Shown here piece after piece: positions 17,253 to 26,274 of a DNA stretch of 64,000 nucleotides. The notes beneath the pieces are model-generated. The model was not told the DNA's origin. It did not search any database and was given only the letters and a program-made list of their open reading frames with translations. The translations under genes and the position numbers were made by a program. Source of the DNA: Calditrichia bacterium (GTDB lineage Bacteria; Calditrichota; Calditrichia; RBG-13-44-9; J075); assembly GCA_028284905.1 (NCBI GenBank), contig JANQQU010000003.1:126001-190000 (forward strand). The letters are read 5' to 3'. Numbering within the stretch: position 1 is the first letter of the stretch; each line of letters begins with the position of its first letter.

Positions 17253-18914
17253 TCAATCCCGTCCCAGCAAGTTTTGAAATTCAGTAATATTATTGATGCG
17301 AATCGCGCTCCCTTGCGGGCAGTTATTCACACAGGCCGGTCCCTCATTACTGGTGTAACAGAGGTCGCATTTACTGGCCACTTTCCGCTCCCGACCACGA
17401 AGATGTTCCGGCAACGCATTCTCCGGCCAGCGGCTGTCGGTCTCGTGCATCACGATCGCATCGTAAGGACATTTATTCGCGCAGTTGCTGCAGCCGATGC
17501 AAAGCTGTTCGTTCACTTCCACCACATCCCCGACGTTCGCGCGACGGATCGCTCCGGTAGGGCAGCCGATTAAACAGACCGGATCTTCACAGTGATAGCA
17601 GGAACGGGCGATGAGAAAATTCCCAAACTTTTCTCCTTCCCGCACAAAGCGAGGACGTCCATTATGGGTGGCCGCACAGCCACGCACGCAATCGTCGCAG
17701 CGTACGCAGGTTTCCAAATCGATCAGCAAAATGCTGTTTCCTTCCACCAATCCTTTCCGCAGGGAGAACTGGATTAGTTCGGATTGATCGAGATGCTTCC
17801 GGCTGTAGCCGCTCTCTTTTATCCGGCGCACCGCATCCGCCCAGAGCCGCCGTTCGACCTGCGGCGACTGGATCATCAGCTCGCTAAAATCCTTCCGGGA
17901 TATTTTGATCAGCTCCGAATAGGCGACGGAGGTGATCGTCCAGAGCCAATTTTCCATACCTTCCAGCAGCAGCTCAACTTCTCCGATGGTCATCCCCTTG
18001 GAGAGATAATTCACCGTTGCCATACTGCTGCCGATGGTTTGCGAGACTTGCAGATTACCGGAGCGCAGCAGGTAAAAGGCATCCACTGCTTCGCCTTCCG
18101 TCACCAGGGTTTTTCCCGGGGAAAGGGAGATTAGTTCGGCGCGATCTTTCAATTGGTTGATCAAGGTTTCGTCGCAGTCCTGCAATAGTGGGGTAGCGCG
18201 CAGCTGTGCGGCGAGGAAACGTTCGCGGTAAATCGCATCACTTTTTTCTTTGAACTGCGTGGACTGCTGCTTCATTTTTCTCAAGGCCGGGAGGCGAATC
18301 TGGCAAAGCAGGCTGTCCGTTTCCGCTTGCACAGTCACCGACTGCGGCCAGCCATTCAGCGCCCCGATTTCCCCAAAGATGTCGCCATTCTTCAGCTGAA
18401 AAGTTTCCCCGGCCTGCAAGTTGAATGCGACCGTGCTAAGGGCGGCAATTTCCGGTGCTGCTTCCAGCGCGCTAATTTTTTGCTGGAAGACGGTCTGGTC
18501 CATCACCAATGGTTGATCCTGCGCCGGCGCTTTTCCCAGGCGAGTGGCAAAGATGGGGCGATTCGCGCCATCACCATTCTCCCGCGTTTTTAACAGCGAT
18601 GCTTTTAAGTTGCCGCGGATGACGTAGAACATCAGATCTACATAACTGCCTTCCTCAAACAGCACCGCGCCGCCTCGCCATTGGGCAATGGAAATATCCG
18701 GGCTGATCTCTTCGAGAAACTCATCCGGGTAATTCTGGAAAAGGGGCAGCGACTTCAGCTGCTTCACGCTCAGCTTCCCGGAGAATCGCAAAATGCTCTC
18801 GTTGCCCTGGTAGTTGCTCCAGCGATCCCGATGCTGCTGCACCCGCACCCAATGCGTGCTGGCAGCGGCATTTTCGTTTGGCCCGGGCTTATTTTCGGCG
18901 ATTGGATTTTTCAT
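17253..18914 (-). CDS. Fusion of two cyclic-nucleotide-binding domains and a four-cluster [4Fe-4S] ferredoxin
   Basis: A 553-residue cytoplasmic protein. Residues about 55-230 and 240-365 are two cNMP-binding beta-rolls ('GGAVLFEEGSYVDLMFYVIRG', 'FGEIGALNGWPQSVTVQA'; 'GKTLVTEGEAVDAFYLLRSG', 'IGEVELLLEG'). Residues about 395-535 hold sixteen Cys in four [4Fe-4S] motifs: 'CVRCDDCVRGC', 'CYHCEDPVCLIGCP', 'CIGCSNCANKCP' and 'CDLC...CVNNCP', the layout of DmsB/NrfC/HybA-type electron-transfer subunits. The canonical cAMP-phosphate Arg in the beta-roll is not obvious in either roll, so the ligand may differ or be lost. It overlaps the preceding cytochrome gene by 26 bases and is followed by the cytochrome b-like gene, its probable membrane partner. 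Confidence 0.88.
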   Translation of the reverse strand: MKNPIAENKPGPNENAAASTHWVRVQQHRDRWSNYQGNESILRFSGKLSVKQLKSLPLFQNYPDEFLEEISPDISIAQWRGGAVLFEEGSYVDLMFYVIRGNLKASLLKTRENGDGANRPIFATRLGKAPAQDQPLVMDQTVFQQKISALEAAPEIAALSTVAFNLQAGETFQLKNGDIFGEIGALNGWPQSVTVQAETDSLLCQIRLPALRKMKQQSTQFKEKSDAIYRERFLAAQLRATPLLQDCDETLINQLKDRAELISLSPGKTLVTEGEAVDAFYLLRSGNLQVSQTIGSSMATVNYLSKGMTIGEVELLLEGMENWLWTITSVAYSELIKISRKDFSELMIQSPQVERRLWADAVRRIKESGYSRKHLDQSELIQFSLRKGLVEGNSILLIDLETCVRCDDCVRGCAATHNGRPRFVREGEKFGNFLIARSCYHCEDPVCLIGCPTGAIRRANVGDVVEVNEQLCIGCSNCANKCPYDAIVMHETDSRWPENALPEHLRGRERKVASKCDLCYTSNEGPACVNNCPQGSAIRINNITEFQNLLGRD

Positions 18915-20994
18915 ATATTTCCTCTAAACGCTGTTTCAGAATGAGTAATATCTCTTCGACGGAGGCATCGGGTGCAATCTCCGGGAATTCACTGAGTTTG
19001 ATGGTGGAGGCATGAGACGGCCAGGGACTGATTTTCCGGCGGATCGCATTGAGCTTGCGGGCACGGGCTTTCCGAATGCGGGTAATCTCCTGCGCTTTGC
19101 CGGGACTGTAGAGATTGACAGGATTGACGGAAGGTATTTTTCCGCGGGAATTACGCACTTTTGCAAAGGCCGATTTTAGTGCACTGGCTGACAATTCCGG
19201 TCCTTCCCAGTGGCGGACACGGCGATTGCCATCCACGAAATCAAACCCTTCCCCCGAAGGATGTCCGGAGGCCAGCAAACGCTGATCGGTGATGTAATGA
19301 CATTCCGCGCAATTGGCGGCGCGCACCTCGGCATCTTCCAGCTGCTTCATCCCCAGTTCGGCGGAAATTTCGTAGCCACGATCCTTATCCTGATGAGGCT
19401 TTTTGTAATCCTTCCCAGGGCCATGGCAACTCTCGCAACTCACGGCAATACGCACTTCGCGGAATTCCTTCCCGGTAATGACGGTGCTATGGCAGTCCAT
19501 ACAAATCGTGCTGCCACGGGTGAGGTTATCAATGGACACGCCATAGTTTGTAGCGATACGCAACACCTTCTCATCCAGCGCATTGAACGGTGCGAGCGAG
19601 GTATTGTGAAAATTCTCCTTCAGCCAATCGACCTGCGATTCGTGGCAGTTACAGCCCTGCGGACCGATGGTAGCGAAGATGGTTTCCGGCCGCAGCTTTC
19701 GCTTGAGCGGATACGGATTTCCCTTCTCTTTCTGTCCGCCAACGGAAGATACAGATGTGTTTCTGCTACTACTGCTATGAGCAATTTCCAGCCGCGCCTT
19801 TTGCTGGCGGGACACTTTGTCCGGCAGACCGTTCATCAGGGAATCGATGCTGGCGAATGTTTTTCCATCATGCTTCTTGAGCAATTGTTTGGCGGAGGCC
19901 TGAATCGCATCCGCTGCCTTGAGCAGCGCGGCCTTATTATTCAGGGAAACATTAACCGCTTTATAAGTGCGGATCATCGCGGCAATTTCCGGTATAGATT
20001 GCCGGTCGATAATTGCCTGCAGCTCATACACCGCATCGCCGATGCGATTGGTCATGTTCTCAAAATATTCTCCGGCAATTGTCGCTTCCGCCGCGCCGCG
20101 CAGACTGAATTCCAGATCGAGCGCCCGCCCGGTGATGAAAAGCAGGCGCTTGCGGGGCGGAGGAATTTTTGCGTTTTCCTTTCCATCGGCGAAGAGGAAC
20201 GATTGCAGGAAATTGTGGCGAATCTTCCCGATTTTTTCCGGCAGATGGAAATTCGTGGTGCCGGTGCTATGACCCCCGACATTCACCAGTTTCTCATGCG
20301 GCACGGTATGACACTCGAAGCAATTCGCCACCACATCATAGATGCCGCCCGGCCGGAGCATCCCGGCCTTTTTCGTTGCGTCCAGACGCAAGCGGCGATG
20401 CTCGGCGCTCTCCTGCGCTTTCTTTTCCCCGAAAGCGGCCGAGCCGCGAATCCCGAAATCACTGTGCAGCGGCTCCCACTCTTTTGCTTCCCCATGGCAG
20501 GATTCGCAGGAGACCCCGGCGACGGCAATCAGCTTACCGGCTTTCTGATTCGGGGTGTAATGGCATTTCAGGCAGAGGCTTTCCCGCTTTACCAGACTAA
20601 AGCCCATCTTTTTCACGATACGCTGCGCGGCGTCTTTTTTATGCAACTCGTTAAAGCCGGTGGCATGCGGGGTTTTCTTCCAGACCTGAAACTCGGACTT
20701 ATGGCACTGGCTGCAGGGATCGATATCAATATCACGCACAAGGATTTTTTCAACATCCTGCCGCAGATAATTTTCCCGCTCGCCCGTTTGCGCCACAGCA
20801 TTTGCTCCCAGCAGCCCCATCCAGAAAAGGCAAAAACCGGCCAACACGATTCGCTGATTTGCAATCAAACACCCCAAGCGCACCAGCCACCAGAAAACAG
20901 CTAACCAGCAACTAGCCAACCAGAAACAACGCCTACCATTCACCACTGCGGCGAAGGCAAAGCTGGCAATTCTATCGTGCTTCCGGTAGATCAA
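18889..20994 (-). CDS. Secreted multiheme cytochrome with duplicated tetraheme module and one atypical CxCH site
   Basis: A 701-residue protein overlapping the barrel gene by 4 bases (ATGA). Seven C-x-x-C-H sites lie at Cys of about 94, 141, 163, 225, 498, 520 and 562. The two halves are repeats: 'C-H..W' / 'CLKCHYTP' / 'CESCHGEAK' / 'CFECHTV..GGHSTG' and 'CNCHESQVDW' / 'CMDCHS' / 'CESCHGPGK' / 'CAECHYI..SGHPSG', each like a cytochrome c554-type tetraheme unit. In the second copy the first site reads G-C-N-C-H (Cys 448, 450), one residue short of a heme motif. The N-terminus has two hydrophobic stretches; the first (about 22-45) comes from repeat-like DNA, so the true start may be nearer the second ('VLAGFCLFWMGLLGANAVAQT'). 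Confidence 0.85.
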   Translation of the reverse strand: MIYRKHDRIASFAFAAVVNGRRCFWLASCWLAVFWWLVRLGCLIANQRIVLAGFCLFWMGLLGANAVAQTGERENYLRQDVEKILVRDIDIDPCSQCHKSEFQVWKKTPHATGFNELHKKDAAQRIVKKMGFSLVKRESLCLKCHYTPNQKAGKLIAVAGVSCESCHGEAKEWEPLHSDFGIRGSAAFGEKKAQESAEHRRLRLDATKKAGMLRPGGIYDVVANCFECHTVPHEKLVNVGGHSTGTTNFHLPEKIGKIRHNFLQSFLFADGKENAKIPPPRKRLLFITGRALDLEFSLRGAAEATIAGEYFENMTNRIGDAVYELQAIIDRQSIPEIAAMIRTYKAVNVSLNNKAALLKAADAIQASAKQLLKKHDGKTFASIDSLMNGLPDKVSRQQKARLEIAHSSSSRNTSVSSVGGQKEKGNPYPLKRKLRPETIFATIGPQGCNCHESQVDWLKENFHNTSLAPFNALDEKVLRIATNYGVSIDNLTRGSTICMDCHSTVITGKEFREVRIAVSCESCHGPGKDYKKPHQDKDRGYEISAELGMKQLEDAEVRAANCAECHYITDQRLLASGHPSGEGFDFVDGNRRVRHWEGPELSASALKSAFAKVRNSRGKIPSVNPVNLYSPGKAQEITRIRKARARKLNAIRRKISPWPSHASTIKLSEFPEIAPDASVEEILLILKQRLEEIYEKSNRRK

Positions 20995-22424
20995 AACTTC
21001 ACCTGAAATTCCAAACGGCCGCCAAACTGCAGACGATCATTTTGCTGAAAATCAGATGCGGGACTGCTGAAGTCGTACGCTGAAAATCCATCCAGTACCA
21101 ATACCAGCCGGCGGCCGATGGCGCTTTGGTAGCGCGCGCCAAAGGCGACCGCCCTTTGACCGGTATTGTCAGTAGCATAGCGGCTGCCTGCTTCCAGGAT
21201 CAGCTGTTTGCGATTATGGGCGAAAAACATCTGGTAGCCCAATGCCCCGCCGAAGGAGTTATCGGCGAAATTATTCAGCGCCGAGCCGTATTGCCCCAGC
21301 CCCACAGCACTGTAGAGGATGCCGGTGCGACCGAGCGGTCCGCCTGCCGCCGGCGCACGGGCAGCGGAACGAAAGCGGTTTATGCCCCAGTATCCGTTCA
21401 GATAGAGATGATTATGCGTGCCATAAGGCACCCGGGAGATTTCTCCGAAAAGCACCAGGCCATTGCTGTTGAAATCCGTTTCCAGACCGATGGGATGAGA
21501 GCCAACCACCCGAAAAGAGGTGTTGAAATGCCCAAGCCGCTGGACGGCATCTATTCCCCAATAGATGCCGTCTCCAGCAGTAGCATCCCCATTAAGATAG
21601 ATGAGGTCCGCCGCCACCGTGCTGCCCGGCCAGTCGGTTTCCGTGAAAAGGCCAAACATCGAAGCGCTGTTGTCTTCGAAGTTCATCCCGGGTGTAGATG
21701 TGCGATGGAGCTCGTTCCAACCGTAGAGCAAGGTCAGGCGAGTGTTTACGGTGGAAGGCGGTTTCAGATTGATGGTTGTTACCCCGATTGCATCGACAAC
21801 ATCGTTGATCAGCAGTCCTTCCTGAAAGCTGAGCAGCTGACGGCCAACGGAAAAACCGAGATCGAAATGACGGGTATCGTTTTTATCCAGAAAAGGAAAG
21901 AGCTCCCCGAAATCCCCTTCGAAAAAGAATGTCGTGATATTGAAATTCGTTCGTTCCTGAAAGCTGCTGTTATCATTATTCGATCCGAAATTTAATCCGG
22001 TAAATTGACCGTTTTGCTGCAGCGGTTGAAAGCCGATCAACAGCCGCTCGGTGAAGGTCAGGTAAAGATTCGCGAAGAGATTCAGTCCGTTTGACCATTC
22101 CGATACGGCGTTACTGCGCGCCGGATTGAAATGCTGCAATCCGCTGCGATAGTTCCCGAAAACTACTAGATACGGTTGCCAGACGGCACCGGTCGGCAGC
22201 TGAAATCCTTTCGGCAAGTTACCATTTCCCAGAAAACGATTCGGCCACTCGAATAACGGAGGTGTTCGCCCGGGAAAATCCTCCAGCTGCAGCGGAATGG
22301 GCACATCGGACAAACGGCTGTTGTGGCCGTCATCCCCATCTTTTTCTTCCGCACCCAGGTAGGAAACGGTGACGGTAAACATTAACATCATCAACAACAT
22401 CAAAGCGAGGAAAATCGTTCTCAT
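20991..22424 (-). CDS. Outer-membrane beta-barrel (porin-like) protein
   Basis: A 477-residue protein with signal peptide ('FLALMLLMMLMFTVTVSYLGAEE'), followed by many alternating amphipathic strands rich in aromatic residues ('PYLVVFGNYRSGLQHF', 'NLYLTFTERLLIGFQPL', 'TRLTLLYGWNELHR', 'HLYLNGYWGINRF') and ending in 'RLQFGGRLEFQVKF', the terminal-Phe signature of outer-membrane barrels. I do not recognise a close named family. Its start overlaps the stop of the pentaheme cytochrome gene (ATGA), and its stop overlaps the start of the next cytochrome gene. A barrel flanked by multiheme cytochromes is the arrangement of known porin-cytochrome conduits, so it probably holds a cytochrome in the outer membrane. 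Confidence 0.82.
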   Translation of the reverse strand: MRTIFLALMLLMMLMFTVTVSYLGAEEKDGDDGHNSRLSDVPIPLQLEDFPGRTPPLFEWPNRFLGNGNLPKGFQLPTGAVWQPYLVVFGNYRSGLQHFNPARSNAVSEWSNGLNLFANLYLTFTERLLIGFQPLQQNGQFTGLNFGSNNDNSSFQERTNFNITTFFFEGDFGELFPFLDKNDTRHFDLGFSVGRQLLSFQEGLLINDVVDAIGVTTINLKPPSTVNTRLTLLYGWNELHRTSTPGMNFEDNSASMFGLFTETDWPGSTVAADLIYLNGDATAGDGIYWGIDAVQRLGHFNTSFRVVGSHPIGLETDFNSNGLVLFGEISRVPYGTHNHLYLNGYWGINRFRSAARAPAAGGPLGRTGILYSAVGLGQYGSALNNFADNSFGGALGYQMFFAHNRKQLILEAGSRYATDNTGQRAVAFGARYQSAIGRRLVLVLDGFSAYDFSSPASDFQQNDRLQFGGRLEFQVKF

Positions 22425-24484
22425 TGGGCATCTCCTTTCGGGCTGGTGGCATTATCCGCGGCGATGATCCGGCTGTCCTGCGGAGAAAACCGGCCGATTT
22501 CCAGGGGCAGGGTACGATCGTATAAAACCAGTTGTCCGGCGAGCACGGCATCGGCCACTTCCCGCGGGGACATGTTGTAGTCGAAGCCGACTGACTGGAT
22601 TTCGAAAATCAGGTTTACCGGGACCATCTGGCAAATGAACTTCACGTTGAGTTGATAAGGACCTTCGCTACCGGCGAGCAGGGAACGATCCACCTTATAC
22701 TCCGGCCAACGGCTGGCCAGTGGGGGAATCACCTGGCGATGTTTGCGCGCACCGACCGGACGGCCAAGCAACAAGGTCGAGCGGGTGGAAGGACGGACAA
22801 ACGGCAGCGGATCCGGTGAGTAGTTCACCGCCAGCACCTGCTCCCGTTCGCCGCCGCGATTCATCCGTACCAGGAAGCGCGATTGCAGGCTGAAGAGCTG
22901 ATCGTCCAGGGGCAGTTTGCCATCATGGACGTAGAGGGAGTGGAGGTCGCGCACATCGCCGTTCGGATCGAGATCGCCGGATTGAAACACCACTTTCCCG
23001 TTTCTGTCCGTCACCGTCACGCGCAGGTAGAAGAGGCGCTCGGCATCGAAGCCGGTCGGCACGCTGTGCCCGTTCGTACCATTGCTGACTTGCACTTTGA
23101 ACTTGATGCCATTGCGATCAACCTTGTCTACAACGACATCGCCGAGCACAATCCCGGCACGAAGCACCTGGTAGCGCTCCTGATTGATCCTCTCCAGCAA
23201 GGCCAGGTTAGTTTCGATGATATCCCGCGCTTCCACCCGGTCGTCCCGCGTGCCCCAGCGGAAGTTGTCCAGATCCACTTGCGCGTGTTCGAGGATGTCA
23301 TTCTTGTAATCGACGATCTTGAAATTGCCGGTTTTCGCCAGATGTTTCAGAAAATTTTCGCGGGTGGTCATTTCATTATTATTCAGCTTTTTCAGGCGAT
23401 CCAGAATGGAGGTCGGCACCCGTTGTTTCAGAAGATTAGTGAAGGAGATATCGCGCAGTTGATAAGATGGAAATTCCCCGCCAGCGGAGATGCCATCCTC
23501 GAAAGCATCAGTGCCCCAGCCGGCCGCGTAGTCGAACTGCAGCCATTCCCGCAGGGTCGCCACTTTCTGCGCTTCCACATTATGGGGAAAGATGCCCGGG
23601 TGCACGATGGAATAATCCGGCCCGGCAAACATGTGATTGGTACGTTTGCGCGGCGGGGTTGGTTTACCGCCAACAACTGCTGCCGGCTCGTGGGCGTAGT
23701 TATCTTCCCCGAGGAAAACGCCGGGAACCTTCCCCATATGGCAATCCTGACAGGTAACACCTTCCCGCGCCGCCGGCGAGGTTTTGAAATCGCTGAACGC
23801 TTCTTCCAGACGAAATCCGTTGAAAAGATTGACATCGTGGCAGCTGCCGCAAAATGCCGGAGTAACCAGATAGAAAGATTTTTCCACCTCGCCATGCACC
23901 GGCCGCCCGGCCCGACCACGCTCCGGCTGAATGTTGTATTTCCCGCTTTCGATCGCTTCGGCAAGATTATCATTGCCGCGCGTGCCGTAGACTTTATCGA
24001 AAATGTCGCCTTCTACCAGCGCCTGCCGACCGCTGATTTTTCCATAGGGTTTATTGACGCGATGGCAGGAAATACAAGTGATCCCTTCCCGCGAAGTCGG
24101 GTGACGGTCGAGGTTAGACATAAAGATCGGCTCTTCCAGGTTCATGCCGACCGGGGTATGGCAGCGGATGCAAAAATCGCCGTTAGTGCCATTGGTCCGT
24201 TTAACGATCTCGGCATGCATCGCATTGAACACCGGACTTAGCTGCGCATAGGCATGGGCGGAAACCGACCACTCCTCGTAATGACTGGGATGGCAGGTTT
24301 TACAAGTTGAAGCGGATGGAAAGCGGCTTTCGGCAAACAGTGCTTCGTGGGCGGCCTTAGCATCGAGGCTATCCTGCCGGGCGAATAACAAGGCAGGTAT
24401 CGACAGCGCGAGAAGCAGCAGCCATGCAACCAAAGCCCGGGGGCTGCAGATGCTTGTTCGCGGACCCGAATGATATATAGACAT
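22421..24484 (-). CDS. Secreted pentaheme c-type cytochrome, first gene of the cluster
   Basis: A 687-residue protein with signal peptide ('LVAWLLLLALSIPALLFARQD'). Five C-x-x-C-H sites are at Cys of about 61, 105, 137, 212 and 245; the first is followed by 'HYEEWSVSAHAYA', typical of cytochrome c554/NrfA-like multiheme proteins. The remaining 440 residues lack heme sites and form an alpha/beta region with 'VSNGTNGHSVPTGFDAERLFYLRVTVTDRNGKVVFQSG', a beta-sandwich-like C-terminal part. It has 'AGAGGAT' upstream of the ATG. It is the first gene after a 506-base intergenic region, so the cluster promoter should lie there. Location, periplasm or surface, is undetermined. Confidence 0.87.
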   Translation of the reverse strand: MSIYHSGPRTSICSPRALVAWLLLLALSIPALLFARQDSLDAKAAHEALFAESRFPSASTCKTCHPSHYEEWSVSAHAYAQLSPVFNAMHAEIVKRTNGTNGDFCIRCHTPVGMNLEEPIFMSNLDRHPTSREGITCISCHRVNKPYGKISGRQALVEGDIFDKVYGTRGNDNLAEAIESGKYNIQPERGRAGRPVHGEVEKSFYLVTPAFCGSCHDVNLFNGFRLEEAFSDFKTSPAAREGVTCQDCHMGKVPGVFLGEDNYAHEPAAVVGGKPTPPRKRTNHMFAGPDYSIVHPGIFPHNVEAQKVATLREWLQFDYAAGWGTDAFEDGISAGGEFPSYQLRDISFTNLLKQRVPTSILDRLKKLNNNEMTTRENFLKHLAKTGNFKIVDYKNDILEHAQVDLDNFRWGTRDDRVEARDIIETNLALLERINQERYQVLRAGIVLGDVVVDKVDRNGIKFKVQVSNGTNGHSVPTGFDAERLFYLRVTVTDRNGKVVFQSGDLDPNGDVRDLHSLYVHDGKLPLDDQLFSLQSRFLVRMNRGGEREQVLAVNYSPDPLPFVRPSTRSTLLLGRPVGARKHRQVIPPLASRWPEYKVDRSLLAGSEGPYQLNVKFICQMVPVNLIFEIQSVGFDYNMSPREVADAVLAGQLVLYDRTLPLEIGRFSPQDSRIIAADNATSPKGDAQ

Positions 24485-24652
24485 GGTAACATCCTCTGGG
24501 AGTTACAATGTGACTATTATACCCGCATATGTTTTTGATTCGCCACTGCAAAGCCTTGCAGCGCGGATCGGAAGCACCATCATTAAGAGATTAGAAGCCG
24601 GATTTTTTAAAAACTTGTGGTCTGTTTTATTTTTTTTTGTGGAAGGGTTTTC

Positions 24653-24687
24653 AGCCACGGATGGCAAGGGTTTCCACGGATGAAATT
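24653..24687. repeat. Half copy of the GCCACGGAT intergenic repeat
   Basis: 'CAGCCACGGATGGCAAGGG' followed by 'CCACGGATGAAATT'; matches one arm of the inverted elements at 45885-45963 and 63470-63565. Confidence 0.5.
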
Positions 24688-24712
24688 AATGGTACTGTTT
24701 GATGCTTGTTGG

Positions 24713-24770
24713 CTCTGGTTCCTAAACTCCCGAGACTGTGTAAAAAGTTTCGGGAGTTTGGGAACCAGAG
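24713..24770. repeat. Long inverted repeat upstream of the electron-transfer cluster
   Basis: Two 21-base arms (24713-24733 and 24750-24770) pair with one mismatch around a 16-base loop; the arms contain 'GGTTCC.AAACTCCCGA'. There is no T-run after either arm, so it is not a standard terminator. It lies in the 506-base gap (24485-24990) between the divergent cytochrome cluster and the GWxTD gene; the rest of the gap holds a half repeat and no gene. Confidence 0.75.
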
Positions 24771-24990
24771 GAAATAACGAGTAACGAACACCATTTTTCA
24801 ACACTGAACTCTAAACTCTGAACTCTAAACCTCGAATCCTGAACTTTTCTTCCCCAAAAGCGTTTTCAATATACTTTTCAACAGAGCAGCTGTTTGATTA
24901 ATGAAGTGCCGCTCATTTTTAAACCGGTAATTTACCTTGCATTCAAAAGCGGGCAATTTGTATATTTTTCAGATTATACAGGAGATTTAG

Positions 24991-26274
24991 ATGAAGAAAC
25001 TTATTTGGCTGATTTTATTACTATCCTTCTGCGCTACCGCGCAAACCTCACCATATAAAGAGATTTACGAAAAGCCTTTCTTCAAAGGAACATACCCCCA
25101 AAAAATTCCTGTATTATTCCGCCTCTATCCGGTGTATCAATCGAATGACATGTTCGATGTTTACGTGCCTGTTGAGATAGGATACAACTATCTGCAATTC
25201 CTTCGGGAAGGAGACAAATATTACGCCGAAGTAGAAATAGAACTGGCGATCAAACGGCAAGGTGAAGATGAAACCCGTTTAAAAGTGTTCCGGACCGCGA
25301 TAACCACGGAAGATTTTGCTGCAACCAATAGCAGAACCCGTTTTCATTCTGCTATGGATTCATTGCGGCTTTCATCCGGTAGTTACCAGATCTCCATGAA
25401 ATACCGGGACCTGAATGGCTCCCGTAGACTTTCTTCCGGGCAGCGCCTCACTCTAAAAAGCCCCGGGCCACTCTACAGCAGCCCGCCGTTGTTTGTCGAT
25501 ACCAACGACGAATCGCATACGCTATTGCCTGAGGTAAAGGGACTGCCCTCACCGATTCAAATCCATTGGGATTTCAACCGGAATCTCAGTTTTTTCCTGC
25601 AGATCCATCGGGAAGACAGCAGCATGGCCGTGCCGGCTTATGTGGAACTGCTCGATGCCGAAGAGGGCAATATTCTCCATCGCGTCGATACCGTGCTCAC
25701 CAATCAACAATCGAAAGAGTACCTGCAAATTGATATCCCCGCCAGCAAGTTACAGGAAGGGGCGCATCGTTTGAAGACGGTGTATAAATTCGCGGATGAC
25801 TCTCTGCGTAAAATCCTCCCATTCCAGATTGTCTGGTTCGATAAGCCGGTTAGCCTGTGGGATTACCAACTGGCTGTGCAGCCCTTGCAGCACATCATCG
25901 ATGCGAAGGACTACAAAGAGTTACTCAAGGGGAACAACGAGGAGAAACGCCGAAAACTTCGTTCCTTCTGGGAAGAACGGGACCCGACAAATGGCACTCC
26001 TTATAATGAACTTAAGAAAGAGTTTTATACCCGGGTAGATTCAGCGATTATCAAATATTCCAACCGGCGCACGCTTGGCTGGAAGACCGATCCGGGAATG
26101 ATTTACATCTCCATGGGCCCTCCGGATAAGGTAGAAGATCAAAGCCTTTCGCCGGTCACCCCTTATATGCGCTGGACATACATTCTCGATGATAAGCAGA
26201 TGACCTATACATTTCGGGCAATGGATGGCCGGAAAGAATATGAACTGACAGATTCGGAAGAAAGTGCGTTGTAG
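24991..26274 (+). CDS. Exported GWxTD-domain protein
   Basis: A 427-residue protein with signal peptide ('MKKLIWLILLLSFCATAQTS'). Residues 20-300 are beta-rich ('FDVYVPVEIGYNYLQFLREGDKYYAEVEIELAIKRQGEDE') and the C-terminal part contains 'RRTLGWKTDPGMIYISMGPPDKVED', the motif that names the GWxTD family. This family is common in Acidobacteria, Calditrichota and relatives, has no assigned activity, and is usually periplasmic or envelope-associated. 'AGGAG' stands before the ATG. The next gene's ATG follows the stop directly, so they are co-translated. Confidence 0.85.
   Translation: MKKLIWLILLLSFCATAQTSPYKEIYEKPFFKGTYPQKIPVLFRLYPVYQSNDMFDVYVPVEIGYNYLQFLREGDKYYAEVEIELAIKRQGEDETRLKVFRTAITTEDFAATNSRTRFHSAMDSLRLSSGSYQISMKYRDLNGSRRLSSGQRLTLKSPGPLYSSPPLFVDTNDESHTLLPEVKGLPSPIQIHWDFNRNLSFFLQIHREDSSMAVPAYVELLDAEEGNILHRVDTVLTNQQSKEYLQIDIPASKLQEGAHRLKTVYKFADDSLRKILPFQIVWFDKPVSLWDYQLAVQPLQHIIDAKDYKELLKGNNEEKRRKLRSFWEERDPTNGTPYNELKKEFYTRVDSAIIKYSNRRTLGWKTDPGMIYISMGPPDKVEDQSLSPVTPYMRWTYILDDKQMTYTFRAMDGRKEYELTDSEESAL

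Noticed and set aside
19210-20904. Long plus-strand open frame (564 codons) opposite the multiheme cytochrome
   Set aside because: It lies fully antisense to a gene with clear heme motifs, has no recognisable domain or ribosome binding site, and arises from the base composition of the real gene.
22883-24241. Long plus-strand open frame (452 codons) opposite the pentaheme cytochrome
   Set aside because: Same reason: antisense shadow without family features.
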